Assembly (NCBI RefSeq): GCF_041807905.1
Contig: NZ_JBGVSA010000013.1
Location: forward strand, 55,782-119,781
Source of the DNA: JBGVSA01 sp041807905
GTDB lineage: Bacteria; Pseudomonadota; Gammaproteobacteria; Burkholderiales; Rhodocyclaceae
Reading direction: 5' to 3'
DNA: 64,000 nucleotides
A model generated the notes under the pieces. That model made no database searches, had not been told where the DNA came from, and saw nothing but the letters and a program-made list of their open reading frames with translations. The position numbers and the translations under genes are program-made. This document shows, piece after piece, positions 27,418 through 37,282 of the stretch. Within the stretch, counting starts at the first letter, position 1. The number at the start of each line of letters is the position of its first letter.

Positions 27418-28644
27418 TTACTTCACCGGCCACAGCAGCCAGCTCGGATCGCTCTTGAGCGAAGCCGGGATGTACTGCAGCAGCTCGACGTACTTCTCCT
27501 TGTCCTTCGGATAGGCACGCGCCGCTTGCAGCAGCAGGTTCAGCGCAGCGTCGAATTCAACGCCCTTCATGTCCTTGAACGGCCACGACTTCGGGTCCTT
27601 CACGTAGCCGACCGCAAAGTCGATGCCGCCCTTGATCGAGCGCTCGTCCTGCACCAGGTTCCAGGTGTTCGGCTCGATGCCGGTCTGTTCCGAATAGCGT
27701 GCCAGACGGGTTTGCGCTTCGAGGTTGAAGACCTGGTAGTGGTACGGTTGGGTGCGTTCCAGTTCGTACCAGATCTTGCCGTCGCGGGCGATCTGGGCGG
27801 CCATGCGCAACGTCTGCGCGTCCTTCACGGTCTGCGCGGCGAGCTTGGCATCGCCGTAGAACAGTGCGTAGTTGGCAACCTGTGCATCGAAGAACGTGCC
27901 ATGGTTGTTGCCCCAGGCGAATTCTTCGCGGCCGGTCGGGCTGGTCGTCATCCACGTCGTGAAATCGGCAAACCACTTCTTCAGTGCATCGACTTCAGCC
28001 GGCTTGAGCGCGCCGGAATCCTGGATCAGGCCGACAGCGTCGATCACCATCCAGAAATTGCGTGTGTCGATCAGGCCGATGCCGCGACCGTCGACCACGC
28101 CCGGCACGGCTTGGCCGAAGCGCAGGTTCGGGTTCATGCGGGTAGCCGGATCGAGGAACCACGTGCGGATGAAGCTGGCGGCCTGCTCGGCGTACTTCTT
28201 GTCGCCCGAGAAGAAATAGGCCAGCGACAGATCGCGCGTGCCGTTGCACATGAACTGGATGCGCACCGAGTCGGTATCGCTGTTCTTGGACGACGGGTTG
28301 GTCTGGCCGTCCTTGCGGATGTAGGGCAGGCCGTCCTTGGTGTCGGGGTTGGGCCACCAGTACGGCCCCATGCTGATGTAGTCGTGCTTGTCGCCGGACG
28401 GCGGGGTCAGGCCCTTCTTGGTCACGGCTTCGGGTTGTGCCTTGAGCGCGGCGTCAGCCTTGACGATCAGTGCGTCGTAGGCCGGCTTCACGCTGGCGTC
28501 GTTGGTGGCGAGGCGCTGCTTGGCGATTTCCAGATACGTGCCGTCCAGCGTATAGACCTTGGGGGCTGCGGCCATAGCGGTTCCCGCTGCGGTGAGAGAT
28601 ACGATTGCGGCCGCGGCGATGCGGGCTCCGATTCGATTCAACAT
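27418..28644 (-). CDS. Periplasmic alginate-lyase-family protein (PF05426; PL5/PL38-like)
   Basis: A 408-residue lyase with a cleavable signal peptide (residues 1-25, ending GTAMA before AAPKVYT). The YWWP motif (95-98, in ISMGPYWWPNP) and the NNHG catalytic Asn-His (246-249, in AWGNNHGTFFDAQ) are diagnostic of the alginate_lyase family. These enzymes cut alginate or related polyuronates such as glucuronan by beta-elimination in the periplasm. AGGAGG sits upstream of the ATG at 28644; in-frame upstream sequence has no signal. It lies between the ATPase gene and the PL17 gene, so polymer would be cut in the periplasm, carried in by the ABC importer and finished by PL17. Which polyuronate is used cannot be told from sequence alone. 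Confidence 0.85.
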   Translation of the reverse strand: MLNRIGARIAAAAIVSLTAAGTAMAAAPKVYTLDGTYLEIAKQRLATNDASVKPAYDALIVKADAALKAQPEAVTKKGLTPPSGDKHDYISMGPYWWPNPDTKDGLPYIRKDGQTNPSSKNSDTDSVRIQFMCNGTRDLSLAYFFSGDKKYAEQAASFIRTWFLDPATRMNPNLRFGQAVPGVVDGRGIGLIDTRNFWMVIDAVGLIQDSGALKPAEVDALKKWFADFTTWMTTSPTGREEFAWGNNHGTFFDAQVANYALFYGDAKLAAQTVKDAQTLRMAAQIARDGKIWYELERTQPYHYQVFNLEAQTRLARYSEQTGIEPNTWNLVQDERSIKGGIDFAVGYVKDPKSWPFKDMKGVEFDAALNLLLQAARAYPKDKEKYVELLQYIPASLKSDPSWLLWPVK

Positions 28645-28745
28645 CCTTTGCTTCCTCCAATGCGCGGCCGGTTGTGCGGAATGCGCACGCGCGCATCGAC
28701 GACTGCGTCCCCGGCCACGACGCAGTCCCCATTCTGGTGAGGCGC

Positions 28746-28770
28746 CCGTGGTCCGCATTGCGGCCCACGG
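28746..28770 (-). other. Intergenic hairpin between ATPase and lyase genes
   Basis: CCGTGGTCCGC pairs with GCGGCCCACGG (10 of 11 positions) around ATT. There is no T run. It is one of several strong hairpins placed in the gaps of this operon. Confidence 0.6.
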
Positions 28771-28779
28771 TGGCGGCGA

Positions 28780-29862
<1,083 letters not shown>

Positions 29863-29880
29863 ATCAATCTTCCTGTGTCG

Positions 29881-29905
29881 GGATCGCGGCGGTCCGCCGC
29901 GATCC
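29881..29905 (-). other. Perfect intergenic hairpin between permease and ATPase genes
   Basis: GGATCGCGGCGG and CCGCCGCGATCC form perfect 12-bp arms around a single central T. No T run follows. A role in mRNA stability between cistrons is more likely than termination. Confidence 0.65.
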
Positions 29906-29925
29906 TGGTTTGTATTCGTTGTGCC

Positions 29926-30825
29926 TCAGCCCTTGACCGCGCCGGACATGATCCCGCGGTTGAAGTGCTTCTGCAGTGCCAGGTACACCAGGATGCTGGG
30001 CAGCATGGCCAGCAAGGTGATGGCGATGAAAATGTTCGGAGTGATCGTCTCGTCCGAGCGCAAGGTGCCCAGGATGACCGGCATCGTGTAGAGCACTTCG
30101 CGGTTAACCACGATCAGCGGCAACAGGTACTGGTCCCAGATCATGATGAAACCGAAGATCATCGTCGTACCCAGCGCCGGCTTCACCAGCGGCAGGATCA
30201 CCTTGAAGAAGATCTGCCACTCCGAAGCGCCATCCACGCGCGCTGCTTCTTCGAGTTCCTTCGGGATCGCCTTCATGAACTCGGTCAGCAGGAAGATCGA
30301 GAACGCCCAGCCCACCACCGGCAGGATCATCCCCAAGTGCGTGTTGTACAGGCTGTTCGACGTCGGGATGCGATAGTTGAACGCCCACAGCAGGAAAGAC
30401 TGGATCTGGCTGGTGAGCCATTCGAAACCCGGGATGTGGTAGTTCACCACCAGGTACAACGGAATGGCGATCACTTCTTCGGGCAGCATCATCGTCGACA
30501 GGATCAGCAGACCGACGAAGGCCATGCCCATGAACTGCTTGCGGGCCAGCGCATAGGCGGCCAGCGCGCTCACCGACACTTGCAGCGCGGTGCCGATGAC
30601 CACGACGATCATCGAGTTCAGCAGGAAGCGCCACACCTTCACTTCCGCCCAGGCGAAGCGGAAGTTCTCCATCGTCGGCAGGTGCGGCATGGCCAGCAGC
30701 TCGCCCGGCTTGACCGGCGCGCCCGACAGGGCCGTCATCAGGATGCCCCAGTACGGGCCGACGAACACGACCAGAACCAGTGCATAAATGATGAAGCGGC
30801 CGACTTTGTTCCAAACGTTATCCAT
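29926..30825 (-). CDS. Oligosaccharide ABC transporter permease (MalG-like)
   Basis: A 299-residue inner-membrane permease with six helices and the EAA loop EAARVDGASEWQIFFKVILP. The C-terminus GIMSGAVKG is typical of MalG-type subunits. It starts 10 bp after the MalF-like gene stops. With the partner permease it forms the channel for oligomers delivered by the binding protein encoded at 31799-33088. Confidence 0.9.
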   Translation of the reverse strand: MDNVWNKVGRFIIYALVLVVFVGPYWGILMTALSGAPVKPGELLAMPHLPTMENFRFAWAEVKVWRFLLNSMIVVVIGTALQVSVSALAAYALARKQFMGMAFVGLLILSTMMLPEEVIAIPLYLVVNYHIPGFEWLTSQIQSFLLWAFNYRIPTSNSLYNTHLGMILPVVGWAFSIFLLTEFMKAIPKELEEAARVDGASEWQIFFKVILPLVKPALGTTMIFGFIMIWDQYLLPLIVVNREVLYTMPVILGTLRSDETITPNIFIAITLLAMLPSILVYLALQKHFNRGIMSGAVKG

Positions 30826-30835
30826 ATATCGGCTC

Positions 30836-31720
30836 TCAATACTTGGCGATACGGTCCTTGACCGACAGGTGGACGATGGTCATCACCACCGTGAAGGCAA
30901 ACAGCAGGAAGGACACCGCTGACGCGTAGCCGTAGTCGATCTGCTCGAAGCCGATCTTGTACACGTGCGTCATGATCATCTCGGTCGCGCCGGCGGGGCC
31001 GCCACCGGTCGTCGCATACACTTCGGCGAACACGCGGAAGCCGCGGATGAACGACAGCATCAGCACCACCGAGATCGCCGGGATCAGGCCGGGCAGGGTG
31101 ACGTGCCACATGCGGCGGAACCAGTTCGCGCCATCGACGTTGGCCGCGTCGTAGAGCTCGCGGTTGATGCCTGCCAGACCGGCGATGAAGATCACCATGT
31201 TGTACGGCACGGCCTTCCAGATGTGCAGCAGCATCAACGTCCACAGCGCTTGTGCCTGATCGGACAGGAAGCCCTGCGGCGCAATGCCGAACCAGCCGAC
31301 GAAGGTGTTCATCACGCCCGTCGGTGTCGGATTGAAGAGAATGCGCCAGACTTCCGCCACGATCGCCGCACTGGTGATGGCGGGCAGGAAGATGGCCGTA
31401 CGGATGAAGTGCAGGTGACGGGCCGGTCCTTCCAGCGCGATGGCCAGGAAGAACGCGATGAAAGCCGCCACCACCGAAGTGACGATCACATACAGCGTCG
31501 TGTTGATGACGGCGTGGCCAAGCACGGCGTCGCTGAACACGCGGGCAAAGTTGCCCATGCCGACCCACGTATTGGGGCCGTCGAAATTCACCTTATAGAA
31601 GCTGAGGATCAAGCCCTCGAGCATCGGGACAAACTTGAACCACGTGAAAATGATCAGCGCGGGGGCAAGGAATATCCAGGGGATGAGGTTGCGCCGCGCA
31701 TGCGGGCTCAGTACTGACAT
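30836..31720 (-). CDS. Oligosaccharide ABC transporter permease (MalF-like)
   Basis: A 294-residue permease with six hydrophobic helices. The EAA loop reads YDAANVDGANWFRRMWHVTL, and the N-terminus (RRNLIPWIFLAPALI) is typical of UgpA/MalF-like subunits. A strong hairpin in the 78-bp gap before it may lower its expression relative to the binding protein, a known arrangement in sugar ABC operons. Confidence 0.9.
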   Translation of the reverse strand: MSVLSPHARRNLIPWIFLAPALIIFTWFKFVPMLEGLILSFYKVNFDGPNTWVGMGNFARVFSDAVLGHAVINTTLYVIVTSVVAAFIAFFLAIALEGPARHLHFIRTAIFLPAITSAAIVAEVWRILFNPTPTGVMNTFVGWFGIAPQGFLSDQAQALWTLMLLHIWKAVPYNMVIFIAGLAGINRELYDAANVDGANWFRRMWHVTLPGLIPAISVVLMLSFIRGFRVFAEVYATTGGGPAGATEMIMTHVYKIGFEQIDYGYASAVSFLLFAFTVVMTIVHLSVKDRIAKY

Positions 31721-31746
31721 GTTGAAACCTTTCTGACGGCTTGAAT

Positions 31747-31774
31747 ACGGCCGCCGCGGGGATGCGGCGGCCGT
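31747..31774 (-). other. Strong hairpin between binding-protein and permease genes
   Basis: ACGGCCGCCGC and GCGGCGGCCGT form a perfect 11-bp stem with a 6-base loop, without a T run. Position and strength resemble the REP-type hairpins that protect binding-protein mRNA in operons such as malEFG. The function is inferred. Confidence 0.7.
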
Positions 31775-31798
31775 GCCGGTTGCTTCTGGATGCGTGCC

Positions 31799-33088
31799 TT
31801 ACTTGGCCAGCACGTTCTGCTTGGCCAGTTCGGCGTCGACGGCGACGTCGACTTCCTTCAGGCCGGAAATAATGTCGCTCGAGCAGTTCGCCATGATCTT
31901 GTTGAAACCGTCGGCAGTGATCTGACGGATCGGCGTCCAGTTAGGCACGTTCGGCACGTAGCGGCCTTCCTTGGAGTACAGGTCCTGGAAGAGCTGCCAG
32001 CGGGCGTCGTTGTCATAGGTTGCCTTGACGTCGACCCGCTTGTTGACCGACAGGCGCACGATCGGCTGGTTTTCACCGGCCTTCATGCCCATCTGCTGGC
32101 CTTCGGGCGAGATCATGAATTCGATGAACTGCTTGGCGGCAGCCTTGTTCTGGCTCTTCTTCATCAGGTACACGCTGGTACCTTCAGCCAGGGTCGCGGC
32201 GCTCTTCGGGCCGTGGATCGACACGACTTCATAGGTGCCCTTGCCCGGGTCCTTGTCCATCAGCGGCAGGTGGTACGGACCGGTGAAGAACATGCCGGTC
32301 TGGCCCGAACGGAACGACGGGATCGCGTCGGCCGTGGTGGCGTTGATCGCGCCCGGCTGCGAAACCTTCGAGCAGATCATGCCGCGCAGGAAGTCCACCG
32401 CCTGAGCGGTTTCCTTGGTGGCCAGGCTCGACTTGAAGGCATTGCCGACCGGCTTCAGGAAGTCGCCACCGGCTTGCCAGATGAACGACGACAGGAACCA
32501 GCTCGTGTAACCGCGGGTGGTCGAACCCGGGATGATGAAGCCGAACGTGTCGTTCTTGCCGTTGCCATCAGGGTCCTTCTCGGTGAAGGCCTTGGCCAGG
32601 TTCTGCACGTCGGCCCAGGTCTTGGGCGAGGGCAGGCCGAGCTTGATGCGCCAGTCCTTGCGCACGAACAGGGCGAACGATTGCGCCGACGTCGGCACGG
32701 CGTAGTACTTGCCGTCGAACGAGCGGGCCGATGCCCAGGCTGCCGGGAAGACGTCTTCGCTACCCTTGATGGTCTTCGGGTCAATCTGCTCCAGAATGCC
32801 CATCTGGACGCCCTGGCCGATGAAGGTGGCGTCATTGAACATCAGGTCGGGCAGGGTGTTGCCGGCGGCGGCGCGGGCCAGACGCTGTTCGAAGTCGGTG
32901 AGCGTGTTGAAGTACTCGACGTGGATGCCGGTTTTCTTCTCGAAAGCCTGCGCGACGCGGTCGTACACAGCCTTCGAGTCGTTCGTGGCGCGGATCCAGA
33001 CCTGCAGTTCCTTGTCGGCCGCTTGTGCCGACATGGCGCCAGCCAGCATGCCCACTGCGATGGCAAGCTTGGTCATTTTGCGATTCAT
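31799..33088 (-). CDS. Oligosaccharide ABC transporter binding protein (family 1)
   Basis: A 429-residue periplasmic binding protein with signal peptide MNRKMTKLAIAVGMLAGAMS ending at AQA, before ADKELQVWIR. The body has family 1 signatures such as NTLPDLMFNDATFIGQG. GGAG lies 9 bases before the ATG at 33088; an ATG 9 bp further upstream touches that GGAG and is less likely. It heads the six-gene operon to 25135 (binding protein, two permeases, ATPase, two lyases). A near-consensus promoter and a LacI-type operator lie upstream (33270-33316). The ligand is probably an unsaturated uronate oligomer. Confidence 0.9.
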   Translation of the reverse strand: MNRKMTKLAIAVGMLAGAMSAQAADKELQVWIRATNDSKAVYDRVAQAFEKKTGIHVEYFNTLTDFEQRLARAAAGNTLPDLMFNDATFIGQGVQMGILEQIDPKTIKGSEDVFPAAWASARSFDGKYYAVPTSAQSFALFVRKDWRIKLGLPSPKTWADVQNLAKAFTEKDPDGNGKNDTFGFIIPGSTTRGYTSWFLSSFIWQAGGDFLKPVGNAFKSSLATKETAQAVDFLRGMICSKVSQPGAINATTADAIPSFRSGQTGMFFTGPYHLPLMDKDPGKGTYEVVSIHGPKSAATLAEGTSVYLMKKSQNKAAAKQFIEFMISPEGQQMGMKAGENQPIVRLSVNKRVDVKATYDNDARWQLFQDLYSKEGRYVPNVPNWTPIRQITADGFNKIMANCSSDIISGLKEVDVAVDAELAKQNVLAK

Positions 33089-33269
33089 AGCATTCATCTC
33101 CGTCGTTTCATTAAACAGGGCTGGATTGCCCTTGCACTCATCACCCAACTCGGCCGGATGGCCAAGAACGAAAACACCGATCAACTCGCCTCATCGCGGC
33201 CCGGGAAAGGCGCCGGAGAAGTCAGACCCCGTCAAATACCGTTTCAGAAGAGGAATTTATGGGGGTATG

Positions 33270-33285
33270 AGTTAAACGTTTAACT
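33270..33285 (-). promoter_or_regulatory. Perfect LacI-family-type operator
   Basis: AGTTAAACGTTTAACT is a perfect 16-bp palindrome with a central CG, the layout used by LacI/GalR regulators. It begins 2 bp after the -10 element of the operon promoter and should cover the transcription start, an ideal repressor position. No LacI-family gene is in the window, so the regulator is encoded elsewhere. Confidence 0.75.
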
Positions 33286-33287
33286 GG

Positions 33288-33316
33288 ATTCTAGGTACAG
33301 CCAAATCCACTGTCAA
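33288..33316 (-). promoter_or_regulatory. Near-consensus sigma-70 promoter of the polyuronate operon
   Basis: Read leftwards: TTGACA (33316-33311), a 17-bp spacer, then TAGAAT (33293-33288). All six -35 bases and five of six -10 bases match consensus. A promoter this strong needs tight repression, which the adjoining palindrome can provide. Confidence 0.8.
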
Positions 33317-33844
33317 GCGGACAAACCCGGTTATGCGATGCAGCAAGAAGAAAGGCTTTAAAAGCTTGATGTGCCTTCGTTTCGGCCCAATGGCAGGCGC
33401 CATTCGGAGCCGAATGGTATGACGCGGCACTCGCAGTAAAGCCTATGTCGATGTGTTTTTCCAGAAACGCGTAACGGATGAACGTTCGCCGGCTTTACGA
33501 AAATTCACGTTCTTACCCTGGATCAGAAACTGGCCGAAAAGTCTTAGGTTGCCGTTCCCAAAAAGAGAGGCCGCGTGCCAGTCGCCCTCCAGCAAAGGCT
33601 CCGGCGCTTCACGGCGCTCTCGAACCCACTCATGTCGCCATGACAGGCCGGCACTGTTTCATTTTGTTTCGGACCTCAAGCCGTGGAGTCGCGCAGCCGT
33701 CGTCAGTGCAACGCCCGGCCCTGCATCCTGTCGGTTCCCGGAATTGTCTGCGGGACTGCTCAAGTTTGAGCAGGGGCGGTCGTAAATCCAATCGAGTGCG
33801 CACGACCGCGTGCGGCGCAGCAATGAGTGGGAGAGGCAAAACAC
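33317..33844 (+). other. Region between the polyuronate operon and the chemotaxis cluster
   Basis: No supported gene lies in these 528 bp. They hold a perfect inverted repeat CCATTCGG-AG-CCGAATGG (33400-33417) of unknown role and a flagellar-type promoter candidate listed separately. Short open frames here lack ribosome sites and homology I can recognise. Confidence 0.5.
33760..33786 (+). promoter_or_regulatory. Possible sigma-28 (FliA) promoter of the che cluster
   Basis: TCAAGTTT, an 11-bp spacer, then GTCGTAAA matches the flagellar sigma-28 consensus (TAAAGTTT-N11-GCCGATAA) at 7 of 8 and 5 of 8 positions. It lies 58 bp before the first cheV. Late-flagellar control would be usual for these genes, but the -10 match is only moderate. 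Confidence 0.45.
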
Positions 33845-34804
33845 ATGTCCGAGCTGTTGAAGAACGTTGACGCCAGAACACGCCTGGCGGGCACCAACAA
33901 GCTCGAGATTCTGCTGTTCGCGCTCGGTACGGACGACCGTACGGGCCGGCGGGAGAGTTTCGGGATAAACGTTTTCAAGGTCCGCGAAGTCATGCGTACC
34001 CCCCAGATCACCGCAGCGCCCGACATGCCCGACGGCGTCGAAGGCATGGTCTCGCTGCGCGGACAGCTCGTGCCGGTGGTCGACCTGGCCAAGTACTGTG
34101 GCATCGCCACTACGGCCCGCCGCGACATCATGATCGTCACCGAATACAACGGGCATACCCAGGGTTTCCTGGTCGAAGGCGTCGACACGATCCTGCGGCT
34201 GGACTGGTCGCACATGAAAGTGCCGCCCGAAATGCTCACCTCGCGCCTGGGCGGTCTGGTGACCGCCGTCACCGAGCTCGAAGACAAGCGCCTGGTCATG
34301 ATGCTCGACGTCGAACGCGTGCTCTCGGAGACCACGCACTACGACGACGAATACCTCTTCAAGGACATCAAGCCGCTCGGCCGTGAGCTGACCGTGCTGT
34401 TCGCCGACGACTCCTCGGTGGCCCGCAAGCAGATCGAACGCACGCTCGACGCACTGGGCGTGCGCCACATCGGTGCCGTCAATGGCCGCACCGCGTGGGA
34501 AGAACTCGACAAGATCGCCCGCCACGCCGAACTCACCGAACAGCGCGTGCGCGACGTGCTCAACGTGGTGCTGACCGACGTCGAAATGCCCGAAATGGAC
34601 GGCTACATCCTGACCCGCCGCATCAAGAGCGACCCGCGCTTTGCCGGCGTGCCGGTGCTCATGCATTCGTCCTTGTCGAGTCTGTCGAACCAGTCGCTGG
34701 GCAAATCGGTGGGCGTGGATGGCTACGTGTCGAAGTTCGAGCCCCACCGCCTGGCCGACGCGCTGCGCGCCTTGCTCGAAACCGGTCAGGCCCAGGCGGC
34801 CTGA
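33845..34804 (+). CDS. cheV: CheV coupling protein (CheW-receiver), copy 1
   Basis: A 319-residue protein that links chemoreceptors to CheA (CheW domain, about 20-165) and can be tuned by phosphorylation of its receiver (about 180-315). The acceptor is D245 in LTDVEMPEMDG. GGGAGAGG precedes the ATG at 33845; an in-frame GTG 18 bp upstream is less likely. It is about 50% like the CheV encoded immediately downstream by eye, indicating a tandem duplication. The cluster has no separate CheW, so the CheVs may be the only local couplers. Confidence 0.92.
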   Translation: MSELLKNVDARTRLAGTNKLEILLFALGTDDRTGRRESFGINVFKVREVMRTPQITAAPDMPDGVEGMVSLRGQLVPVVDLAKYCGIATTARRDIMIVTEYNGHTQGFLVEGVDTILRLDWSHMKVPPEMLTSRLGGLVTAVTELEDKRLVMMLDVERVLSETTHYDDEYLFKDIKPLGRELTVLFADDSSVARKQIERTLDALGVRHIGAVNGRTAWEELDKIARHAELTEQRVRDVLNVVLTDVEMPEMDGYILTRRIKSDPRFAGVPVLMHSSLSSLSNQSLGKSVGVDGYVSKFEPHRLADALRALLETGQAQAA

Positions 34805-34831
34805 GTGTCGTTGTCAAACATAGAGGTCCCA

Positions 34832-35788
34832 ATGGAAGGCGCCGCCATCAACCTGTTCGACACCGTCGATGCCCGTACCAAGCTGGCGGGTTCGAACCGG
34901 ATGGAAATCCTGCTGTTCTCGCTGGGCACGAGCGAGATCTTCGGCATCAACGTATTCAAGGTGCGCGAGGTCTCCAAGACCCCGTTCATCACCCGTGCGC
35001 CCAACATGCCCCACGGCGTGGAAGGGCTGATTTCCCTGCGCGGCAACGTCATACCCGTGCTGTCGTTGGGCAAGATCCTGGGGCTGTCGCGGCCCGATCA
35101 GGCGCTGGGCGCCTCGATGATGGTCACCGAATACAGCAAGCGCACGCTGGGTTTCCTGGTCCATGAAGTCGACCGCATCATTCGCGTCGAATGGGACAAG
35201 GTCCGCCAGCCCGAAAACATGACGCTGGCCTCATCGCAGAGCTACATCACGGCCATCACCGAACTGGACGACGGCAAGCTGGTGTCGATCCTCGACGTCG
35301 AAACCATCCTCGCGCAGACCTTCGGCGAAGCGCCGGTCGGTGCCATCGCGCCGCTGCAGCGCGACGACGAGCGCGACACCAACGTCTTCTTCGCCGATGA
35401 CTCGATGGTCGCCCGCAAGAAGATCGTCGAAGTCCTCGACAAGCTGGGCGTGCGTCACAAGCACGCGCTCAACGGGCAAGAAGCCTGGACCCGCCTGGAC
35501 GCACTGGCCAAGCACGCCGAACAACGCAAGCGTCCGCTGACCGAAGAACTCGACCTCATCCTGGTCGATGCTGAAATGCCAGAGATGGACGGCTACGTGC
35601 TGACCCGTCATATCAAGAGCGACAACCGCTTCGACGGCATTCCGGTTGTCATGCATTCCTCGCTGTCGTCAGAAGCCAACCGCTCGATGGGCAAGGCGGT
35701 GGGCGTGGATGCATATGTCGCCAAGTTCGATGCAGAGGTGCTCTCCGAAACGCTGCGTCCGTACCTCATGAAATCCAATAGAGATTGA
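34832..35788 (+). CDS. cheV: CheV coupling protein (CheW-receiver), copy 2
   Basis: A 318-residue paralogue of the preceding gene with the same CheW-receiver plan; the acceptor Asp is D246 in LVDAEMPEMDG. Shared blocks include VDARTKLAGSNRMEILLF near the start and HSSLSSEANRSMGK near the end. GAGGT lies 5 bases before the ATG at 34832; an in-frame GTG at 34805 is weaker. It follows copy 1 by 27 bp and precedes cheY by 13 bp. Two diverged CheVs may bind different receptors or act as phosphate sinks. Confidence 0.92.
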   Translation: MEGAAINLFDTVDARTKLAGSNRMEILLFSLGTSEIFGINVFKVREVSKTPFITRAPNMPHGVEGLISLRGNVIPVLSLGKILGLSRPDQALGASMMVTEYSKRTLGFLVHEVDRIIRVEWDKVRQPENMTLASSQSYITAITELDDGKLVSILDVETILAQTFGEAPVGAIAPLQRDDERDTNVFFADDSMVARKKIVEVLDKLGVRHKHALNGQEAWTRLDALAKHAEQRKRPLTEELDLILVDAEMPEMDGYVLTRHIKSDNRFDGIPVVMHSSLSSEANRSMGKAVGVDAYVAKFDAEVLSETLRPYLMKSNRD

Positions 35789-35801
35789 TCGGAGTAACAA
35801 C

Positions 35802-36197
35802 ATGTCGGATCCGAAAATGAAATTTCTGGTGGTTGATGACTTCTCGACGATGCGCCGCATCGTTCGCAACCTGCTCAAAGAACTGGGCTACACCAACGTG
35901 GACGAGGCCGAAGACGGCGTCGTCGCCATGCAAAAGCTGGCCGCCGGCGGCATCGACTTTGTCGTGACCGACTGGAACATGCCCAACATGACCGGCATCG
36001 AGCTGCTGCGCGCCATTCGCGCCAACGCCCAGATGGCGCACCTGCCCGTGCTCATGATCACGGCCGAAGCCAAGAAGGAAAACATCATCGAAGCCGCGCA
36101 GGCGGGCGCATCCGGCTACATCGTCAAGCCGTTCACGGCCGTCACGCTGTCCGAAAAGCTCGGCAAGATCTTCGAAAAGATGAAGGCGGCTGCGTAA
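35802..36197 (+). CDS. cheY: Chemotaxis response regulator CheY
   Basis: A 131-residue receiver that, when phosphorylated by CheA, binds FliM and reverses flagellar rotation. D57 in TDWNMPNMTG is the phospho-acceptor; D12-D13, T87 in MITAEA and K109 in YIVKPFT complete the active site. The FLVVDDFSTMRRIVRNLL start is classical flagellar CheY. It lies between cheV and cheZ, its own phosphatase, in one operon. Confidence 0.96.
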   Translation: MSDPKMKFLVVDDFSTMRRIVRNLLKELGYTNVDEAEDGVVAMQKLAAGGIDFVVTDWNMPNMTGIELLRAIRANAQMAHLPVLMITAEAKKENIIEAAQAGASGYIVKPFTAVTLSEKLGKIFEKMKAAA

Positions 36198-36325
36198 GCA
36201 ATGCCTCGCGGCACCGCGGCGCGCGTCATCGACGCAGCGCGCATGTCCCCGCGACCTTCCACGCACGCAGACGCAGCACGACCGGGCTCCGACAGCCGCG
36301 GTCACCCGGAATACAGGAGCCAGAC

Positions 36326-37237
36326 ATGGCAAAGCGACAAAAAGTGACACCCCCGGCAGCCGCTGCCGACAGTGACGAGTTGCAGGCACTCTTCGATTCA
36401 ATCGCCAGCCAGGCCGTTGCGCCCACGCCGGCCCCCGAGGCCCCCGAACCGGTGGTCGAAGCCGTGGCCGCGCCGGCCAACGACGACGTTGCCGACGACG
36501 GCGACAACGACGAACTGCAAGCACTGTTCGACAGCGTCTCTGCCCTGGGCGTGGTCGCTGCTGCCATCGAGCGCGGCGAAGTCGCCGAAGCCCCCGCTGC
36601 CGTGCCGGCCCAGCCGCAGACCGCCGAAGAGCGCCAGGAACACGTCTTCAACCGCATCGGGCAGATGACGCGCGTCCTGCACGACACCATCCGCGAGCTC
36701 GGCTACGACCGCATGCTCGAAGAAACCGCGCAGCGCCTGCCTGACGCACGCGAACGCCTGTCGTACATCTCGCAGATGACCGAGCAGGCCGCCAGCCGCG
36801 TGCTCAATGCCACCGACATCGTCAAGCCGATCCAGGACCGCGTCGAGGAAACCGCCTCCGAGCTCAACGACCGTTGGGAACAGCTCTACGACAAGAAGCT
36901 GTCGGTCGACGAATTCAAATCGCTGGCCGGCCAGACGCGCACCTTCCTCGGCCAGGTCGCCAACGACAGCAGGGTGGTGAACGAGCAACTGCTCGAAATC
37001 ATGATGGCGCAGGACTTCCAGGATCTCACCGGCCAGGTCATCAAAAAGATCGTCGACATGGCGCAGACGCTCGAATCCGAACTGCTGCGCGTGCTGATCG
37101 AAGTCATGCCCGAAAACCGCCGCCACGTCGGCAACGAAGGCCTGCTCAATGGCCCGGTCGTCAACGCCGAAGGCCGCGACGACGTCGTCACCGACCAGGG
37201 CCAGGTCGACGACCTGCTGGAAAGTCTGGGTTTCTGA
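36326..37237 (+). CDS. cheZ: CheY-P phosphatase CheZ with an extended N-terminus
   Basis: A 303-residue CheZ, longer than the 214 of E. coli. The core four-helix region has the catalytic pair D233 and Q237 in QDFQDLTGQVIKK, and the C-terminal CheY-binding peptide VDDLLESLGF is intact. The extra N-terminal 100 residues are Pro/Ala-rich and disordered-looking, with one short motif twice: DELQALFDSI (17-26) and DELQALFDSV (62-71). Both resemble CheY-binding peptides (the CheZ tail, and the FliM N-terminus of the type EIDALL), so they may be additional CheY docking sites. The ATG at 36326 follows CAGGAGCCAGAC. The 128-bp gap after cheY shows no terminator. Confidence 0.93.
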   Translation: MAKRQKVTPPAAAADSDELQALFDSIASQAVAPTPAPEAPEPVVEAVAAPANDDVADDGDNDELQALFDSVSALGVVAAAIERGEVAEAPAAVPAQPQTAEERQEHVFNRIGQMTRVLHDTIRELGYDRMLEETAQRLPDARERLSYISQMTEQAASRVLNATDIVKPIQDRVEETASELNDRWEQLYDKKLSVDEFKSLAGQTRTFLGQVANDSRVVNEQLLEIMMAQDFQDLTGQVIKKIVDMAQTLESELLRVLIEVMPENRRHVGNEGLLNGPVVNAEGRDDVVTDQGQVDDLLESLGF

Positions 37238-37282
37238 GAAACGGGTTGGGCGGCCGAAGCTGGCCGCCACAAGGAGCACACA

